DNA of 64,000 nt from assembly GCF_051622035.1 (NCBI RefSeq), contig NC_135358.1, positions 16,340,501-16,404,500 of the forward strand. Direction: 5' to 3'. This document shows, in pieces, positions 25,401 through 38,369 of the stretch. The notes beneath the pieces were generated by a model that saw only the letters and a list, made by a program, of their open reading frames with translations, did not search any database and was not told the DNA's origin. Positions within the stretch are counted from its first letter, which is position 1; each line of letters opens with the position of its first letter. Source of the stretch: Arctopsyche grandis (lineage: Eukaryota > Arthropoda > Insecta > Trichoptera > Hydropsychidae). Position numbers and translations under genes: made by a program.

Positions 25401-28400
25401 GAATTTATTTTCAGTTTAGCAAATATCGTTTTTATAACAGGCGATGAGATGATCCAGTGTTCAATAGGAAACAGTCACCAAATCTATGACAATAAGATTG
25501 TACATATTATATATACACACATGCATATATGTAAATATGTTTGTATACTCCCTAGAAATCTACATACATATATGATTATATAATTAATCATCGATACATA
25601 TCAATTCGATGATTGATTTTGTCTAGATTGACAAATGGATTCCATGAACTTTTCATTTAACACTTACATACTTGTTGACATACAATTGACGCAAATTGAT
25701 TAAATTTTAAGTAGACACACTCGTACATACATAGTATAACAATAAAAGCTTTAATAATTTTATTTATTCATCATTGGTTTTACCATTGAGCGATATTTTT
25801 TATGGTTATTTTAGGCACAATTTTACTGTAATGAAATATCAAAGGTGAATATAATGTATAAATCATTTTCAAAATATTATATAATATGTCTATTGAATGG
25901 GTGTATACATATGTAGTATTTTGAAAAATTTGCTGATTGCACACATATTTGAATGATATTTCCTCTTTTGGTGGTTGCTCTTTTACCACAACATCTTTCA
26001 TTATTATATTTTAACATTTTCAGAAATGAAAATATTGATCATTTTAATACTAACATGTTGTAAATCTATCGATCCATTTATAGTATTATATTTTTTATCA
26101 CACCTCATATACATATGATACAAAAATCGAAACATAAATGAGTTTAATAAGGATTGGCTCCACCTTGACATTAAGTTATTAAACGGAGAATTACAACGTT
26201 ACTGTATAGGTATTTTGTAATTGGTAAACTAATTGAGCCATTTTCAGAATGAGTCCGATGAACCTAGAGATGATTAAACTCAACTCTCAGTGCAGTGGTG
26301 TAGTGCTAAATTTTGAGGTGCCGGTACGCTCGATTTTGCACAATTTTTTTTGCAAATTTTTTTTGTACAATTTTTACAATACATGCATTTTTACATAATT
26401 AATTTCGACTCTACTTAAATGACTCTAAGGTCGAAAACGCTACATGCCGGAAGGCTCTTCTTTGTCAGTACTTTAAAAGATGATTTAAAAGTATTGTTCG
26501 GTGAGAAGGTGGAAGCCCAACACTTTACCGGGAAAGGAAGCAAATGGAAAAAGGAAGTTAATTTAGAAGCTGGAATGGTATTAAAAATAATATAACGATA
26601 CTACAAATAAAAAAAAAAGTTAAAAACATACAATTCATTATTACTTAAATTTAACAAAGAATAGTGACAAACTCAGAAAACTATAATAACTTCCAGAGTT
26701 CATCTTCATTGACATCGTTTTTATTTACCAACATTCACATTTTTCACATATCTACCGAATGCTTTTTTTATACGCACCCATTACTCCTTAATTTCTTAAC
26801 TTCTCGTGACCATACAAAAAAAATCAGACCCTTTTTTTGCATTATGCAAGAAATCCTCGAAGCAATCTTCGAGTGATGAATGTATCCTTCAGTTCATGAC
26901 ACAAAGGCGTTTGTTTGTTAATTCATTTGAGAACTATGTACCTACCTACCTTCATGTATCGATAGTACAACTGAACATCCACCCTAGACAATGGTTTGAG
27001 CCGTCATAAACGAAAAAAAAGGTCCAGAGCCCATTTATTTCGTTAATGCGTCCATAAATGGGGACCAATATTTAAATATGCTAAAAACACATCTGGTGCC
27101 TCACACGTGGTATCCTTGAACCTGACAGTATTTTTATGCACGGCATCGCTCTTTTTCATCTAGTTTGGTTGAAAAATATATTTCAAAGGTGGTAAAACTT
27201 TTCGAAAAAAATAAAGTTTTATACTATTTTGATTTTTGAAATTTTTATGGCGGGTCGCGTACCGATGCCAATAAATAGTGGCGGGACGCCATACCGGCGC
27301 GTACCGGCTATTCTACAACCCTGACTCTAAGGCAAAACTGGTAAACGGACTACTAGTCATATGTAAACCAGTCACAGGACAACCGGTCGCGCTAGATCGG
27401 CTAGATCACGAGAAAACTGATTGACCGATTTTAGGGTGTGACCAGTTTTCTCGTGACCAATTTTAGGGTGTGACCAGTTTTTTCGTGACCAGTTTTAGTG
27501 TGACGGGTGATCACGTGTGACCGATCTAGAGCGACCGGTTGTCTTGTGACCGGTTCACATTTGACTAGTAATCACCGAACCGGCAAAACTATATGTGCCA
27601 GACACTATTTTCAGTGTATTTGCATATAATTTACATTCAAATTCAGATACCTGTTGGCATACTACTATTCAGTTTCAATTTATTTGCGACTATGCCTGAT
27701 ATCCGAAAGTTAATACGATGGTGTGAAAACGTTTTTCAGACAATTTTCTGCTAGCTAGCAGTGTTTACATATTAAATGGATATTGAGTATGAGGCGATAA
27801 TTGAGACGCGTCTTTACTTGTCGACGTTAATTCTCTTTCATGTAAATATTTAATTCTGAAAATAAATGCACATACATACGTATGTCTTATATAATATGTA
27901 CGGGCAATGTGTATGGGCAGTTTTCGAGTTGTGTGGCAAAGTCAACAGTTGACGACCTCTGATATTCGCATTTTGCGATTTCCCATTCAACATTTCAAAA
28001 CAATGGCTATTATCGGTGAATCGGAAAGAGTGTCACTCACAATGTCGCGTAATAACCGCACTCTTGAAAGTCATTTTTATTGATAAAAACATTGCAAATG
28101 TCTAGGCTGACAATAAATCTGTACTTGAGATATATTTTTTTACAACTGTGTCAGCGCTGGATCAAGATCTAGTCAACCTTGAATTTTCAAAGAAAGCTTT
28201 CGAGTAATTGATAATTTTTTTATCAACGCAATTTCATATTTATCAATTATTGTTTATTTTTATCACTTCGACAATCGTTTTAAAAAAAACTTTCCCTATC
28301 GAGAATTTTATATAATACAATATTATATATACATATGCATGTACTTAGATATCAATAAAAGTTTAAAAGATTTTCTACGTAATTTTGTAGAAAACACTTT

Positions 28401-31400
28401 ATTCATTAATTAATTTTAGATAAATATTTTATTTATAAAATAATTCAAGTAATAAATCGTTAAAAAATCTTGTTTTGCAAAAAAGTAGTACTATTTCTAT
28501 ACGAATACATATGTATATTATTGTATATATTTACATATATGTATATGTACATTATCATAAAAAGCAAAACAATGATGACTTTTGTATTAATTAAGTTGTA
28601 CTTTTGTAATTAATTATGTTTTATGAATATGTGGAAATTAAACATTCACGTACATACATATATGAGCACACAGCTCACTGGTTTAGTTAGAGAGGTCGAG
28701 GGGCTCAAGTCCCAACCGGAATCGAGTAATTATTCAAGATCTGGATGATTACTAAAGCCAGATCGACCGACTCCTGTTAGAGTTTGTCATTTTATCTAAC
28801 ATAACTGCAATAAAATCGGCATCCCCTTCCCCTCTCTTTGGTCGCAAATCCGAGTTTGTTGATTTGTAGAATGTGTTCAGTATTAATGTACAAGTTTGGC
28901 CATAGATGTCAATGTAGTAAAAATGAAATATATATATACAAAATAAAATAAGAAGTTTGTAGAAATTGATTTCATTTGTTTAAATTTATTCAGAATGGTG
29001 AAGAAATTGATAATATGTATATTTGAACAAACATTAAACATCCTTATTTCAGTTTTAGCTAGATTTAGAACCTAATAATATATGACGTCAACCTCACACA
29101 ATATTTGTAATACATATGTATGTATATCTAAACTATGAATCTAGAAGTGTCATCATAATTTGTACACGAGTACAAAGTCGATCGTTATCTTGTTGTATTT
29201 TATCCTATTTGACAGTGAAAACGGTCAATAAACTATTTATGTATGTATGTTTCACAAAAATAATTCGAATTTTTACAGTCACTTGTGATACATTGCATTT
29301 TCATAAATCAACACTGCAGTTAGTCAATTTTTTCAACGTGTTAACGGTGACTGCTAAAAATCTATTGGCAATTTACAGCACTGAAGCCGTGTAATTCACC
29401 CGATTATTCGATGAATTGCTGATAATTACAGTCATTGTTTGTAGACTATTTTAAAATTGGCATTTTTTGACGCTTATTTTTTTTTTCTTTTGACGACTAA
29501 GAAAAATCATGCTTGAGATCGATTCTCATACAAAGATCGTAAATGGCGCTACTATAGCGTGCATTTTACCATCACAATACACATGTATGTACCTACATAT
29601 GTACATATGTGTGTGTATATTTTGAGGAACATGTTGATTGCATTTGTCTGAAAATTATTGAAATGTTTATTTGTAGTGTTGACTATCCATTATTCGATAG
29701 TGAACTTTATTATACGTGTAATTGTTTATTACGTATCTAACTGTAGTAACTACATAGGCTAAATATGTTTTTAATATGCTAATATACATATGTTTGTACT
29801 ATACTTAAATTTTATGTGCTATTTATATAACTATGCAAATGGCTATGTATGTATTTGGACTAAAGCAATCCCTGACATAATATACATGCATTATACATGT
29901 ATAAATGAATTTAAAATGTTTGTCCACTATGCAATTCTATAGATACAATTTTCATCTTTGGATTATCAAATTTGGTATACCATCCCATAATATCCTAACT
30001 TAGACCATCGATGGGGTTATAGAAAGATATTTTTTTTTCTTTCATCCACCTAAGCAACGCCGCGAATAGATAAAAATGTTGGAAAGTCTGCTGTAAAGTT
30101 ATTATAAAAGCTAATTTTCGTATATCTAATGTCATACTACATAAAAAAATACTCTTTATTATACAACATGTATCTATAACACTGAGAAACAAAAAATACC
30201 TGAGCGGAAACTAATCAATATTTAGTTTGAGCCACTGAATTCGAATATAACATAAATTTTTTTTGGCTTACTCTTATTTAAGACATAATTTTTGGCTGTT
30301 GCAGTCTTTAATTTCAGTCTAGTATTGTTGTGCCAAAAGTGAGTATTTTAATCAATAATCAGATATTTTTCTGTTGATTGTCATTTTTTATTGTTTTAAA
30401 ATCTAGCGAATTATAAAAGTCAAAAATACACTGTGACACATGAGCTAATTTCGCAAATGTTTCACTTTACCACGTTTATATAAGGGTTGGCTTTCAATCT
30501 CAATATTTTATCTGAACGTACTAATTCGAGCGGTAAATGATTTTAAATTACAATATGAAGTTATAACATAAGGAATAAAATATAAAAGAGCCTTGTAAAA
30601 AGCTGGACGCATCGATGGCATCTTGGTATTTTCTTTGTGAAGTCGTTCTTGAGGGTCGAACGAATGTGAAAAGAAGGTCAAGGAGAAGGTCAGAGTGCAC
30701 ATGTACTTACATACAAAATTTGTCTAAAAAAGTTTGAAAAAGTATTGTGTGCATGAGTTGATGTGTTTATAATTTAAAGCCCTTAAGATTTCTTCGGATC
30801 GGTTTCGGGGAAGATTTAGCTTGAGTCAGTGAGCACATATGTATGTATGTACATATATGTATATAGGCACGTACAACTGTAATATATTGTACATACATAA
30901 AATGTATGTATGCATATATGTAAAATTTGCGTGGCTCTTGGGCCGATTCAAGGGCGCCGCGATTTGTGTCCCCGGCGTGGTTTTGTTATGATGCAAATTG
31001 AGTCTCTCAATATCGAAACGGTCATTTTCTTTAATTGAGAGCATCGCGAATTACGTGGACAAACAGACACCTGCGGCTCTAATGGCCAACGCTCGGTTTC
31101 AGAAAAATTGACAGTCACGAGACTGAAAAAAATCTGAACACAAGCGGATGTAGCTGGTTGATGATCGTGACATCATCCCGTCTCGTCGTCTTTTCGACGA
31201 GTGATGGTACTAATCTAAAGGGCTGTTTGATCGAAAAAAGAGTGTAGACTTTTTTCTTAATAATATATTACACGTACAATGGACCATATTTTTTTAATAA
31301 AGGACACATAAAGAATCGTTTTATAACTTGAAAAATGCTTTATAAGGTAGTAATATTTATTATAAAATAAATATTAGCATACAAAATTTAGAATTTTACA

Positions 31401-33494
31401 ATTTATTGAAATTTAAAAGACATTTACCACTCGAATTAGTGTACGTTAAGATACAAAACAAAAATATATTGAAATAGAAAACCAATAAACGTATGTAGTT
31501 AAGTTAAATTAGCGAAATAAGCTCATTACATTACATTAAAATTTAAAAAAATATCGCAATGAATAGAGAAAACATCTGACTATTAATTTAATTACTCACC
31601 TTTGGCATAGCAATTCTAGATTATGAGTTAAAAGACTGTAAAAGCCAAAAAAATTGTAAAAATTGTGCATTTTTTAAACGCTAATATCACAACACACAAA
31701 ACAACAAAAACCATTGTCATATTCGAATCCAGTGGGTCAAATTTAGTAAAGATTGATTAGTCTCCACTCCGTTAATTTTATATTGCTCAGTATAATCAAA
31801 TACAGGTTAAATATATTTTTTTTAAATATTTCGGCGTTAATATTTTTAGCGATTCGATATTATAAAAGGGCAATTTTTGGATATAAATAAATCTAAAGGA
31901 TAGAGCAATGAAATAAAGGACTGTCCTTTTAAATAAAGGACTTATGTATGGTCAGCGTAATTATACGTACCTATGTATGTAAATGTAAATATCATTACTT
32001 ACTAAGAAAATTCCTATTTTTTACAAGCTTTTTATGAACTCCACTCTGTTATTTATGGTGCATTCGATATTATATAATATAATATCGATACTTTTTTTAA
32101 GATCAGAAAAGATCTTTTAGGGAAATATCAGTTTTCTTATGGACTATTATTGAAAAATGAAAATAAAAAAATACAAAAGAAATTTTAGCTATCATTTAAG
32201 GAAATAAATACACACATATGTATGTTCCTACTACATTTATGTATGTACAATGTAACTTTTATGGGATCAGTGACATGTTAAATGTCGATGGATAACACAT
32301 CACATGTTACATTAGTTATTTTTAATGGATTAAGTGCATATTGTCTGTCCGAGTATTATCGCTTATTGGTAAATTTGACCCTGACTAAAAAAAAGTCGTA
32401 AATTGTGCTAAACAATGTCACAATTTAGTATGTGAAATTTAATTGGGTCATTCGTGACAATGTGATTTTTCACGTTTAATACTCATCATACCTATTTCGA
32501 AAAACTATCATACTATTAAGTAATATTTATCAATTTTTTTACTCCCATTTATGGAATTTCATTTACATTATTATGATTTTAAAATCTTCAAAAATTATAA
32601 ATCGAATTCTACTGTTTTGAAATCACATCTCTAATATGTAAAACATTATATTCATTCATTGATCTCTTTCTGAGAATTGTTAGGCTTCTGTTTCAATGTG
32701 AATTTCACGCATTTCAACACTAATGATTGCTTGATTGTTTAATTTGCATCATTTCTTAACCACTCCTTGAGACAATAATGTAGATTATGTGTATAATATA
32801 CGGTTGTACCTGTACAAATTTCAATGTAAACATTAGCCATTAGCCATTAAAGCTCATCAATTTGTCGATGACACGCGCTACTTCCATTAACGTCATCGGC
32901 TACATTGATACTTCAACTTTCCTTTCACGGTTACAATTACCACTAATAAACCAGGCATGTATATAAGATAATTTAATGCATTTCCTACTTATTGCAATTG
33001 TGAAGAAAAATAATTGTATTGCCGGAAAAATGGAACAAAAAACACATATTTAATTCGTTTTGTGAGCAGTGTGCGAATTATTTGGTTTTATACACAATTT
33101 GGCAAATTAATTTTATCTTACCCACCAAATAACTATATATATGTATGTGCGTATTTGATATGGTGAAGCAACTTTACTCCAAATATGTATAATATGTATG
33201 TATGTATGTATGTGTTATTCGACCGATAAAAGCTAAAAATATTACCTTTTCGTGTATTTCTCCATGTAGCTCTCCAAGACTAGGTCTCTTCAGGGCTCTC
33301 TTAGATATTCTGTAATTATCCAGACGTGGTAGGGCTTCTCTGGTCAGTTGGGCCAGAGATCTTTTCCGGTTTCCCACATACTCCACATCCAAAGATGACG
33401 TGATGGTGCCTGCCTCCAGGTTTCCATTGCTGCCTTTATCTTCGTTTAATTCGAAGCCGTTGTTCACTTTACAAATATTGAACCTTCCGTCCAT
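19435..33494 (-). CDS. Ncc69: SLC12 cation-chloride cotransporter, NKCC/Ncc69 type
   Basis: Sixteen coding exons: 33494-33246, 23821-23744, 23656-23476, 23399-23140, 22936-22828, 22484-22345, 22253-22062, 21983-21752, 21676-21555, 21477-21342, 21259-21048, 20965-20724, 20645-20389, 20310-20010, 19913-19768, 19682-19435. All phases agree, giving about 1034 aa. It moves chloride with Na+ (and probably K+) across the plasma membrane. The N-terminus has RFNI (4-7), a fit to the SPAK/Fray docking motif RFx[VI]. Thr51 in [12 protein letters not shown] aligns with the regulatory threonine of NKCCs, and [10 protein letters not shown] follows. The core has the 12-helix landmarks [36 protein letters not shown] and GWRP. 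The C-terminus ends [15 protein letters not shown], the family signature. NKCC versus NCC ion specificity cannot be read here, so the symbol is tentative. Confidence 0.93.
23865..24631 (+). mobile_element. Degraded hAT transposon
   Basis: Ends are CAGGAATTCCCAAAC and the complement of GTTTGGGAAACCCTG, i.e. the hAT-style CAGGGTTTCCCAAAC. On the plus strand 24239-24478 keeps a broken dimerisation-domain remnant ([32 protein letters not shown]) like ZBED5/FAM200-type hAT proteins. Flanks have an imperfect ATCTATA duplication. The rest of the transposase is missing. Confidence 0.7.
26293..27323. mobile_element. hAT-like non-autonomous element
   Basis: The left end CAGTGGTGTAGTGCTAAATT and the right end ...GCGTACCGGCTATTCTACAACCCTG are inverted to one another (CAGNGNTGTAG, with GCCGGTACGC inside). 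The flanks ACTCTCAG and ACTCTAAG match in 7 of 8 bases. No transposase; short ORFs only. Confidence 0.6.
27340..27581. mobile_element. 242-bp foldback element with 9-bp direct flanks
   Basis: Inverted arms run from GGTAAACGGACTACTAGTCA / GGTTCGGTGATTACTAGTCA through AACCGGTCGC and CTAGATCGG. The centre is a short tandem of GTGACCAGTTTT(C/T)TCGTGACC. Identical 9-bp sequences GGCAAAACT flank it (27331-27339, 27582-27590). A 9-bp TSD would suggest Mutator-like transposition, an 8-bp one hAT. Confidence 0.7.
28667..28935 (+). mobile_element. tRNA-derived SINE
   Basis: The head resembles a tRNA: an A-box-like CTGGTTTAGTTAGAGAGG followed at 28700-28712 by a B-box GGGCTCAAGTCCC. A non-tRNA body and an AT-rich tail follow (about 28920-28955). 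It does not fold as an intact tRNA, since no acceptor stem closes. The limits are approximate and no target duplication was identified. Confidence 0.5.
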
Positions 33495-33653
33495 TTTGAC
33501 GAAATCAAAAATAAATTACTAATGTTACACAACTACAAAGTTTTCGTGTGTCGGATACACGGGTGCGACAGTGGATTGAAATCAAATGTTGCACAACATA
33601 TGTTCATACTTTCACAAATATACATATGCGATTACGCGAACTAAGCACCGAAC
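33495..33653 (-). other. 5' UTR part of SLC12 exon 2
   Basis: An acceptor TTCATTTTCAG|GTTCGG puts the exon start at 33653, and the first ATG (33494) opens the RFNI-containing N-terminus. The sequence between is untranslated leader. Confidence 0.5.
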
Positions 33654-35324
33654 CTGAAAATGAAGTAAACGATAAAAAATGTTAATTATCACAATGCATA
33701 AAAAATTCCAGATTTGCGGGAATTTGAAAAACAATTATTTGTACGAGAATGCATTGTTATCAACAATAGTAAAAACAAATAAATCGTTTTAATAAATCAT
33801 TGAACAAAACATTCCGTTCGTAAAATACGAATCGATCTTATTGAAACAGTTCCACAATGGCATTAAAAACGCGTTAAACTATGTCTGTAAGTGAGAATCA
33901 ACACATGTACCCACAAGCGTTCATCTTTTTATTTAAACTCATTTTCAAACATTAGAAACCCTATTTCAATAAAACAAATGAAAAAGTTATTATAAAAAAC
34001 AATCGAATTCGGTGAATTATAATGATATCAGTTTAATAGATTTTGAATCAATGTTAAAATATAATTAAAAATAAAGTCAAGACCACTCAAGATTTTAATT
34101 AATTTCTTATCAGTTAATTGACTCGATGTGATTTCACGCCTTTTATAATACGTTCGACGTACATTAAATTGTGGACGTTTTCAGACAAACTGCATTTTCA
34201 GCTTGTTTTTCATTCAAGATTGGCGAATTAGCACCAGTGCGCTAATTTGCGTGTTTTTCTCAATTTTGTAACTAAAAAACAACACAATAGGATTTCACAC
34301 GTACAATTTATCATATGTATGTAAGTGTCAACGAATTTAGCATAAAATCACAGCATGATTGCGATCGAACATTTTCGCTGAAAGTATCTGATCCGTTGAT
34401 GGAGAATTGGGTCAAATGATCTCAATCTTATGTGTAAATTTCACGGTCAATGGAAAATTAATTGATGAAACTTTTCCCTCTCTTGATAATAAGCTATGCG
34501 ATATATCACTGTAGATAATCAACTTGCATTGTGAATCGTATATCTGCAATATATATGCATTATCATGCTAAATTTTATAGTTTAAAGTTATAATAATAAA
34601 ACGCTTGTGAGTACATTGTACATTTATCAGCTGCGATGTTTGATATGTAACAAAATCCTTTCAATCACTTTGAAAGCTTTTAGAATGTATTTTTTAATTG
34701 TATTTGTAGGTATCGGTTACAAATATACTTAAAGTAATATCATTTCCGTTGAAAATAAGCCGATGAAATTGCTTCTATGTATGTGTATAAATACATACAT
34801 AGGTGCTAATATAGATGATTATTAGGTACGTATACATTTTTTAGTTATTTTTTATTATTATCATAATATATGAATATAAACTATTCAAAAATTGTAAAAA
34901 AAAAGCACAAATTGAAAATTGAAACTGAAATCAAATCGTGAAACAGGGATTGTAAAATTGTGTGAATCATTGATAAATTTGGACAGTTTTAAAAGCATAA
35001 ATTGAACAGTTTTAAAACTGTTAATTAAAGCTTGCAATATAAGATGATTAGGTTAGTCCCAAAAATAAACACAAAATTTTCTTATATTATATATTAATAT
35101 GAAAAATTTATTTTTAAATTAAGAATTTTTCATACATTCATAAAAAATGCATAAAAAATTTATTTTAAGCAGAGTAATCGTTATATTTCATTACTATTGT
35201 ATGAAATATCCAAATATTAGTGTAAGTTACTATTACAATATTAAATAGATCATATGTGTACTTTTAATAAGACTAGTTAATTTAATAAATCATATAATTT
35301 TCATGTTAGAGTTATTGTACTCAC
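33654..35324 (-). other. SLC12 5' intron
   Basis: 1.7 kb between the candidate leader exon and exon 2. AT-rich; I see nothing recognisable in it. Confidence 0.4.
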
Positions 35325-35500
35325 CTTAATGAATGTTATGATGTGTTCTATACTGTTTGGGCACGAACAATTTTCTCGTTTTCGTGGATAATTTTCTTCG
35401 ATGTGCGGAAAAGCGAGGAAAAACTAGCGTCGCGACGCGCTCATAGCGACGCCCGTACGACAAGTGTGTCGCGCTAATGCGATCGCCCTTCTTATAAACC
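35325..35500 (-). promoter_or_regulatory. TATA promoter and non-coding first exon of the SLC12 gene
   Basis: On the minus strand a TATA box (TTTATAAG, 35491-35498) in GGTTTATAAGAAGGGCG is followed by a CpG-rich leader (GCGCGACACAC, GGGCGTCGCTATGAGCG, CGTCGCGACG). The leader ends in a consensus donor AAG|GTGAGT at 35325/35324. Transcription should start near 35465. The donor would join the acceptor at 33654. The link to the SLC12 gene is by position and strand. Confidence 0.55.
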
Positions 35501-37219
35501 AAACACCGGTTAAACGTTATACCATCAAATTAGAGGATTGCCAGATCAATCGAGACAAGATAACCATTTGCAGATATATATACATATGTACGATATTGAA
35601 GATTTCTGAAACAGTAGTGGTAGATAATGGAGTGTGAAAATATAGACATGTACGTACATACGTTCGAGTGTGTCTATCCATATAAATTGACTTTTCACTT
35701 TCTTTATATACTTACATATCTGTTTATACCCAATTATTGAATAAAATATAAACATATATACATACATATATTTAGGCAAATTTCCTTTTCTCATTCATGA
35801 AAACATTTCCGCTATAATTAAAAGGTTTCTATGTGCATATGTACATATGTACATTTGGAGTACTTACAGGTAAGAGTTGTGTTCATATTTATGTACACTT
35901 CTTTATATGTTACAGTTGAAGTTGAACTATTCAAAATATATCTTCCATTTATAATATATTTTGAATAGTTGGAATATATTGCATCTAGCCTGGTACCAAG
36001 TACCGTTAAAGTGTATTTTCAGTTGAAATACATTTTGACTGGAATATATTCCGTCTAACCTACGTAAGTCGATTCATATGGTGAATTACATTCCAACTGG
36101 TCAAAATATATTACAACTGAAAATATGTACATCTCAACTATAAATTTGTGTCAGGTTAGATGAAGAAGTTAGGCTTTCGTGAAATCCTCACTCGACCAGT
36201 AAATTGAGTTGGAAAGTCACATTTTTGTTTTGAACACATTCTTAGGGTTATTGCAATACAGTACTCATTACTTTTATTCGTAATACTCAAATATAAACGC
36301 ATTATTGTATTCTGAAGCATTCATAAAAACAGTAGAGTTGTCAAGACTCAACTGTTATATTACAACTGGAGCACATTGTCGAAAGTGTATTTGCGCTTGT
36401 AGATATGTATATAATTTACTAGTTGAATTGTATTCGAATATTAATACAATACACGAAATAGACTAAAAAACGCCGATTGGAATATATGTATTACAGCTGA
36501 AAATACACTTAGACTGTAACCTATGTACATATGTAAGTATATATACATATACTAATAATTAGTTTCATATATTTTTGTTATTATTTCGTTTCAACGTCAT
36601 CAAGCTAATAATTTTTAAATAATTCAAAAACCGGAAAATGCACAATAATAATAATACAAACATGTTGTCAAGGACAAGTGCACAGAATTGACATTAAAAT
36701 TATAAGTGCAAAAATGATAAGATTAATATCTAATTCAGAATTTCGAAACTCAAACATAAACAATAATAGTCCTTCAAACTTGTGTCTCCTTGAACTTAAG
36801 TGCTTTTCTTACGATTTCAAATTTTCCAAATTCCAAATTGTACGTTACGCTTGATCATTTATTCAATCACATCTCACAACCTGATTATTCAAGCATCACT
36901 TCTTCACTTTCACAATGTTTTGAAGGTTCATTACGTTGAAGTATAAATTTCTTTAGCAATATATGTATGTACATACAATTCTAATCCTATGTAAAGTTAA
37001 ATGTATTCTAATCATATGTAAAGTTTGTCGGTTAATTGTGTATGGAAGATCTCATATTACAATATGTATTGACTTTTCTTAAACTTTCTTTCACAGTACT
37101 ATTATTGCTTTGTTACTTTTAAGCTAAAGACATACGGAGAGGTATGCGGTACATGGTTTTTTTAGATAGTAGGCCAAATTTGTACAGTCGCGTCCCTTCG
37201 TAAACCTCACCCGCTAGAG

Positions 37220-38250
37220 CAGGGTTTCCCAAACTTTTTCTGCAATGGAACACTTGGCAAACCCAAAAATTTTAACGGAACACTTAGCTTATAATTTAGG
37301 TTGGGTAATTCCCAGGGCCGCCGAGAGGAATATCGGGCCCTGGACAAATAATTTCGGACCCTATGACAAACTAAAAATAGATATAGGTATTTTTAATATG
37401 CGAAAAATATATCGGAACTATTAGAAAAATACCTATTTAAAAATACTTACAAATAAATATAATATAATATAAACAAAAAACATGAATAGATAAAGCACTT
37501 AATGATTTTGATAATTTAAGTCCTTGAATTGCATATCTTCTTGATATCAGGTAAGTTGCATTCTACATAATATCTGGTGTGGCGTCGAGCCCGTCCCTGC
37601 ACTTTGACTTCGTTGCAGCATAATAAAAAAATTCCGCTTCGCATAAATAGGTTGTAGAAATCGGAAGTAAACCCATAATTAGAGATAGGATAGTCACAGT
37701 GCTATCCATTGTTCGGCAAACCTTTAACAATGCATTTACAACCTTTGAACAATACACGGCCCCCTCAGGCTCCGGTGACTACCCATAATAGCTTGTTTTG
37801 AAAAATTGGGGTACTCTTCTGACAAACTCACCCAGATAGCATTTAAAGGTTGATCTTTGTATTTTTGTTTCAAATCAGTCACTAATTAAATTAATTAGAT
37901 TTTCATACTTACTTGCGCTTAATCCTACTGGTTTAGTCACGGAAAATGGATGGTTGTTTTCAAGTTATATAGGTGTTCTAAATAATACTTTGGAAACTTC
38001 TTCATCTACTTTAAAATTTAATTCATTTAAACATTCATGAAAGGCAGGAAAACTATCAAAATTATTAGATTTAACTGGATGACATCCAAAATTGTATTTT
38101 GTTATCAAAAGATGCAATTTTATTTATTAAAAATTGTAATCCTTTTCGTTGTAATGATAAGTTAACTTCATTGCACTTGGTAAAAATATCTGCCAGATAT
38201 GCAAGTTTTATCAGTCATGAAGGATTTGTTAAAACTTCAACAACATTTAT
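37220..38250 (-). pseudogene. Degraded hAT transposase, minus strand
   Basis: It begins at the hAT-type end CAGGGTTTCCCAAACTTTTT. On the minus strand broken pieces read LPISTTYLCEAEFFYYAATK and SKCRDGLDATPDI (dimerisation domain). Further upstream, KLAYLADIFTKCNEVNLSLQ is a region seen in ZBED5/FAM200-type hAT proteins. Stops and frameshifts separate the pieces. A 102-bp MITE interrupts the dimerisation-domain region at 37680. Same family as 23865-24631. Confidence 0.7.
37680..37781. mobile_element. 101-bp MITE family B, copy 2 (inverted)
   Basis: Reverse-oriented copy of 18797-18897, with an exact 8-bp duplication CCCATAAT at 37672-37679 and 37782-37789. It is inserted in the decayed hAT and is therefore younger than it. 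Confidence 0.85.
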
Positions 38251-38263
38251 TTTGTTTAAGTTT

Positions 38264-38369
38264 TAACCTTTTTTTTTATCTTTCGACTTAAAATCTTTCG
38301 ATTTTCGATCTTTGCCTTCCGATATTTGCGTTTTCTGTAATTTAACATTCTGGCTGGTCACGGAGACCA
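38264..38369. mobile_element. Single arm of foldback MITE family A
   Basis: ATCTTTCGACTTAAAATC through TTCCGATATTTGCGTTTTC and ACATTCTGGCTGGTCACGGA matches one arm of the copies at 1653 and 16026. The partner arm is absent. Confidence 0.75.

Larger units (their letters stand above)
23822..33245 (-). other. 9.4-kb first coding intron of the SLC12 gene
   Basis: It is filled mainly by mobile debris: hAT remnants (23865-24631 and up to about 25020), a hAT-like element (26293-27323), a 242-bp foldback (27340-27581) and a tRNA-derived SINE (about 28667-28935). Between 29-33 kb I see only AT-rich sequence with CATATG-type palindromes, apart from an isolated ORF at 30826-31044. No conserved exon was found between HEK at 33246 and DEIGD at 23821, and those two ends join in phase. 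Confidence 0.6.

Noticed and set aside
25780-26001. Minus-strand [16 protein letters not shown] as an SLC12 N-terminal exon
   Set aside because: It faintly recalls the NKCC linker, but has no polypyrimidine acceptor and only a poor donor, and exons 33246 and 23821 already join in phase without it.
28667-28720. Possible tRNA gene
   Set aside because: A- and B-box-like sequences exist, but the acceptor and anticodon stems do not form. It fits a SINE head better.
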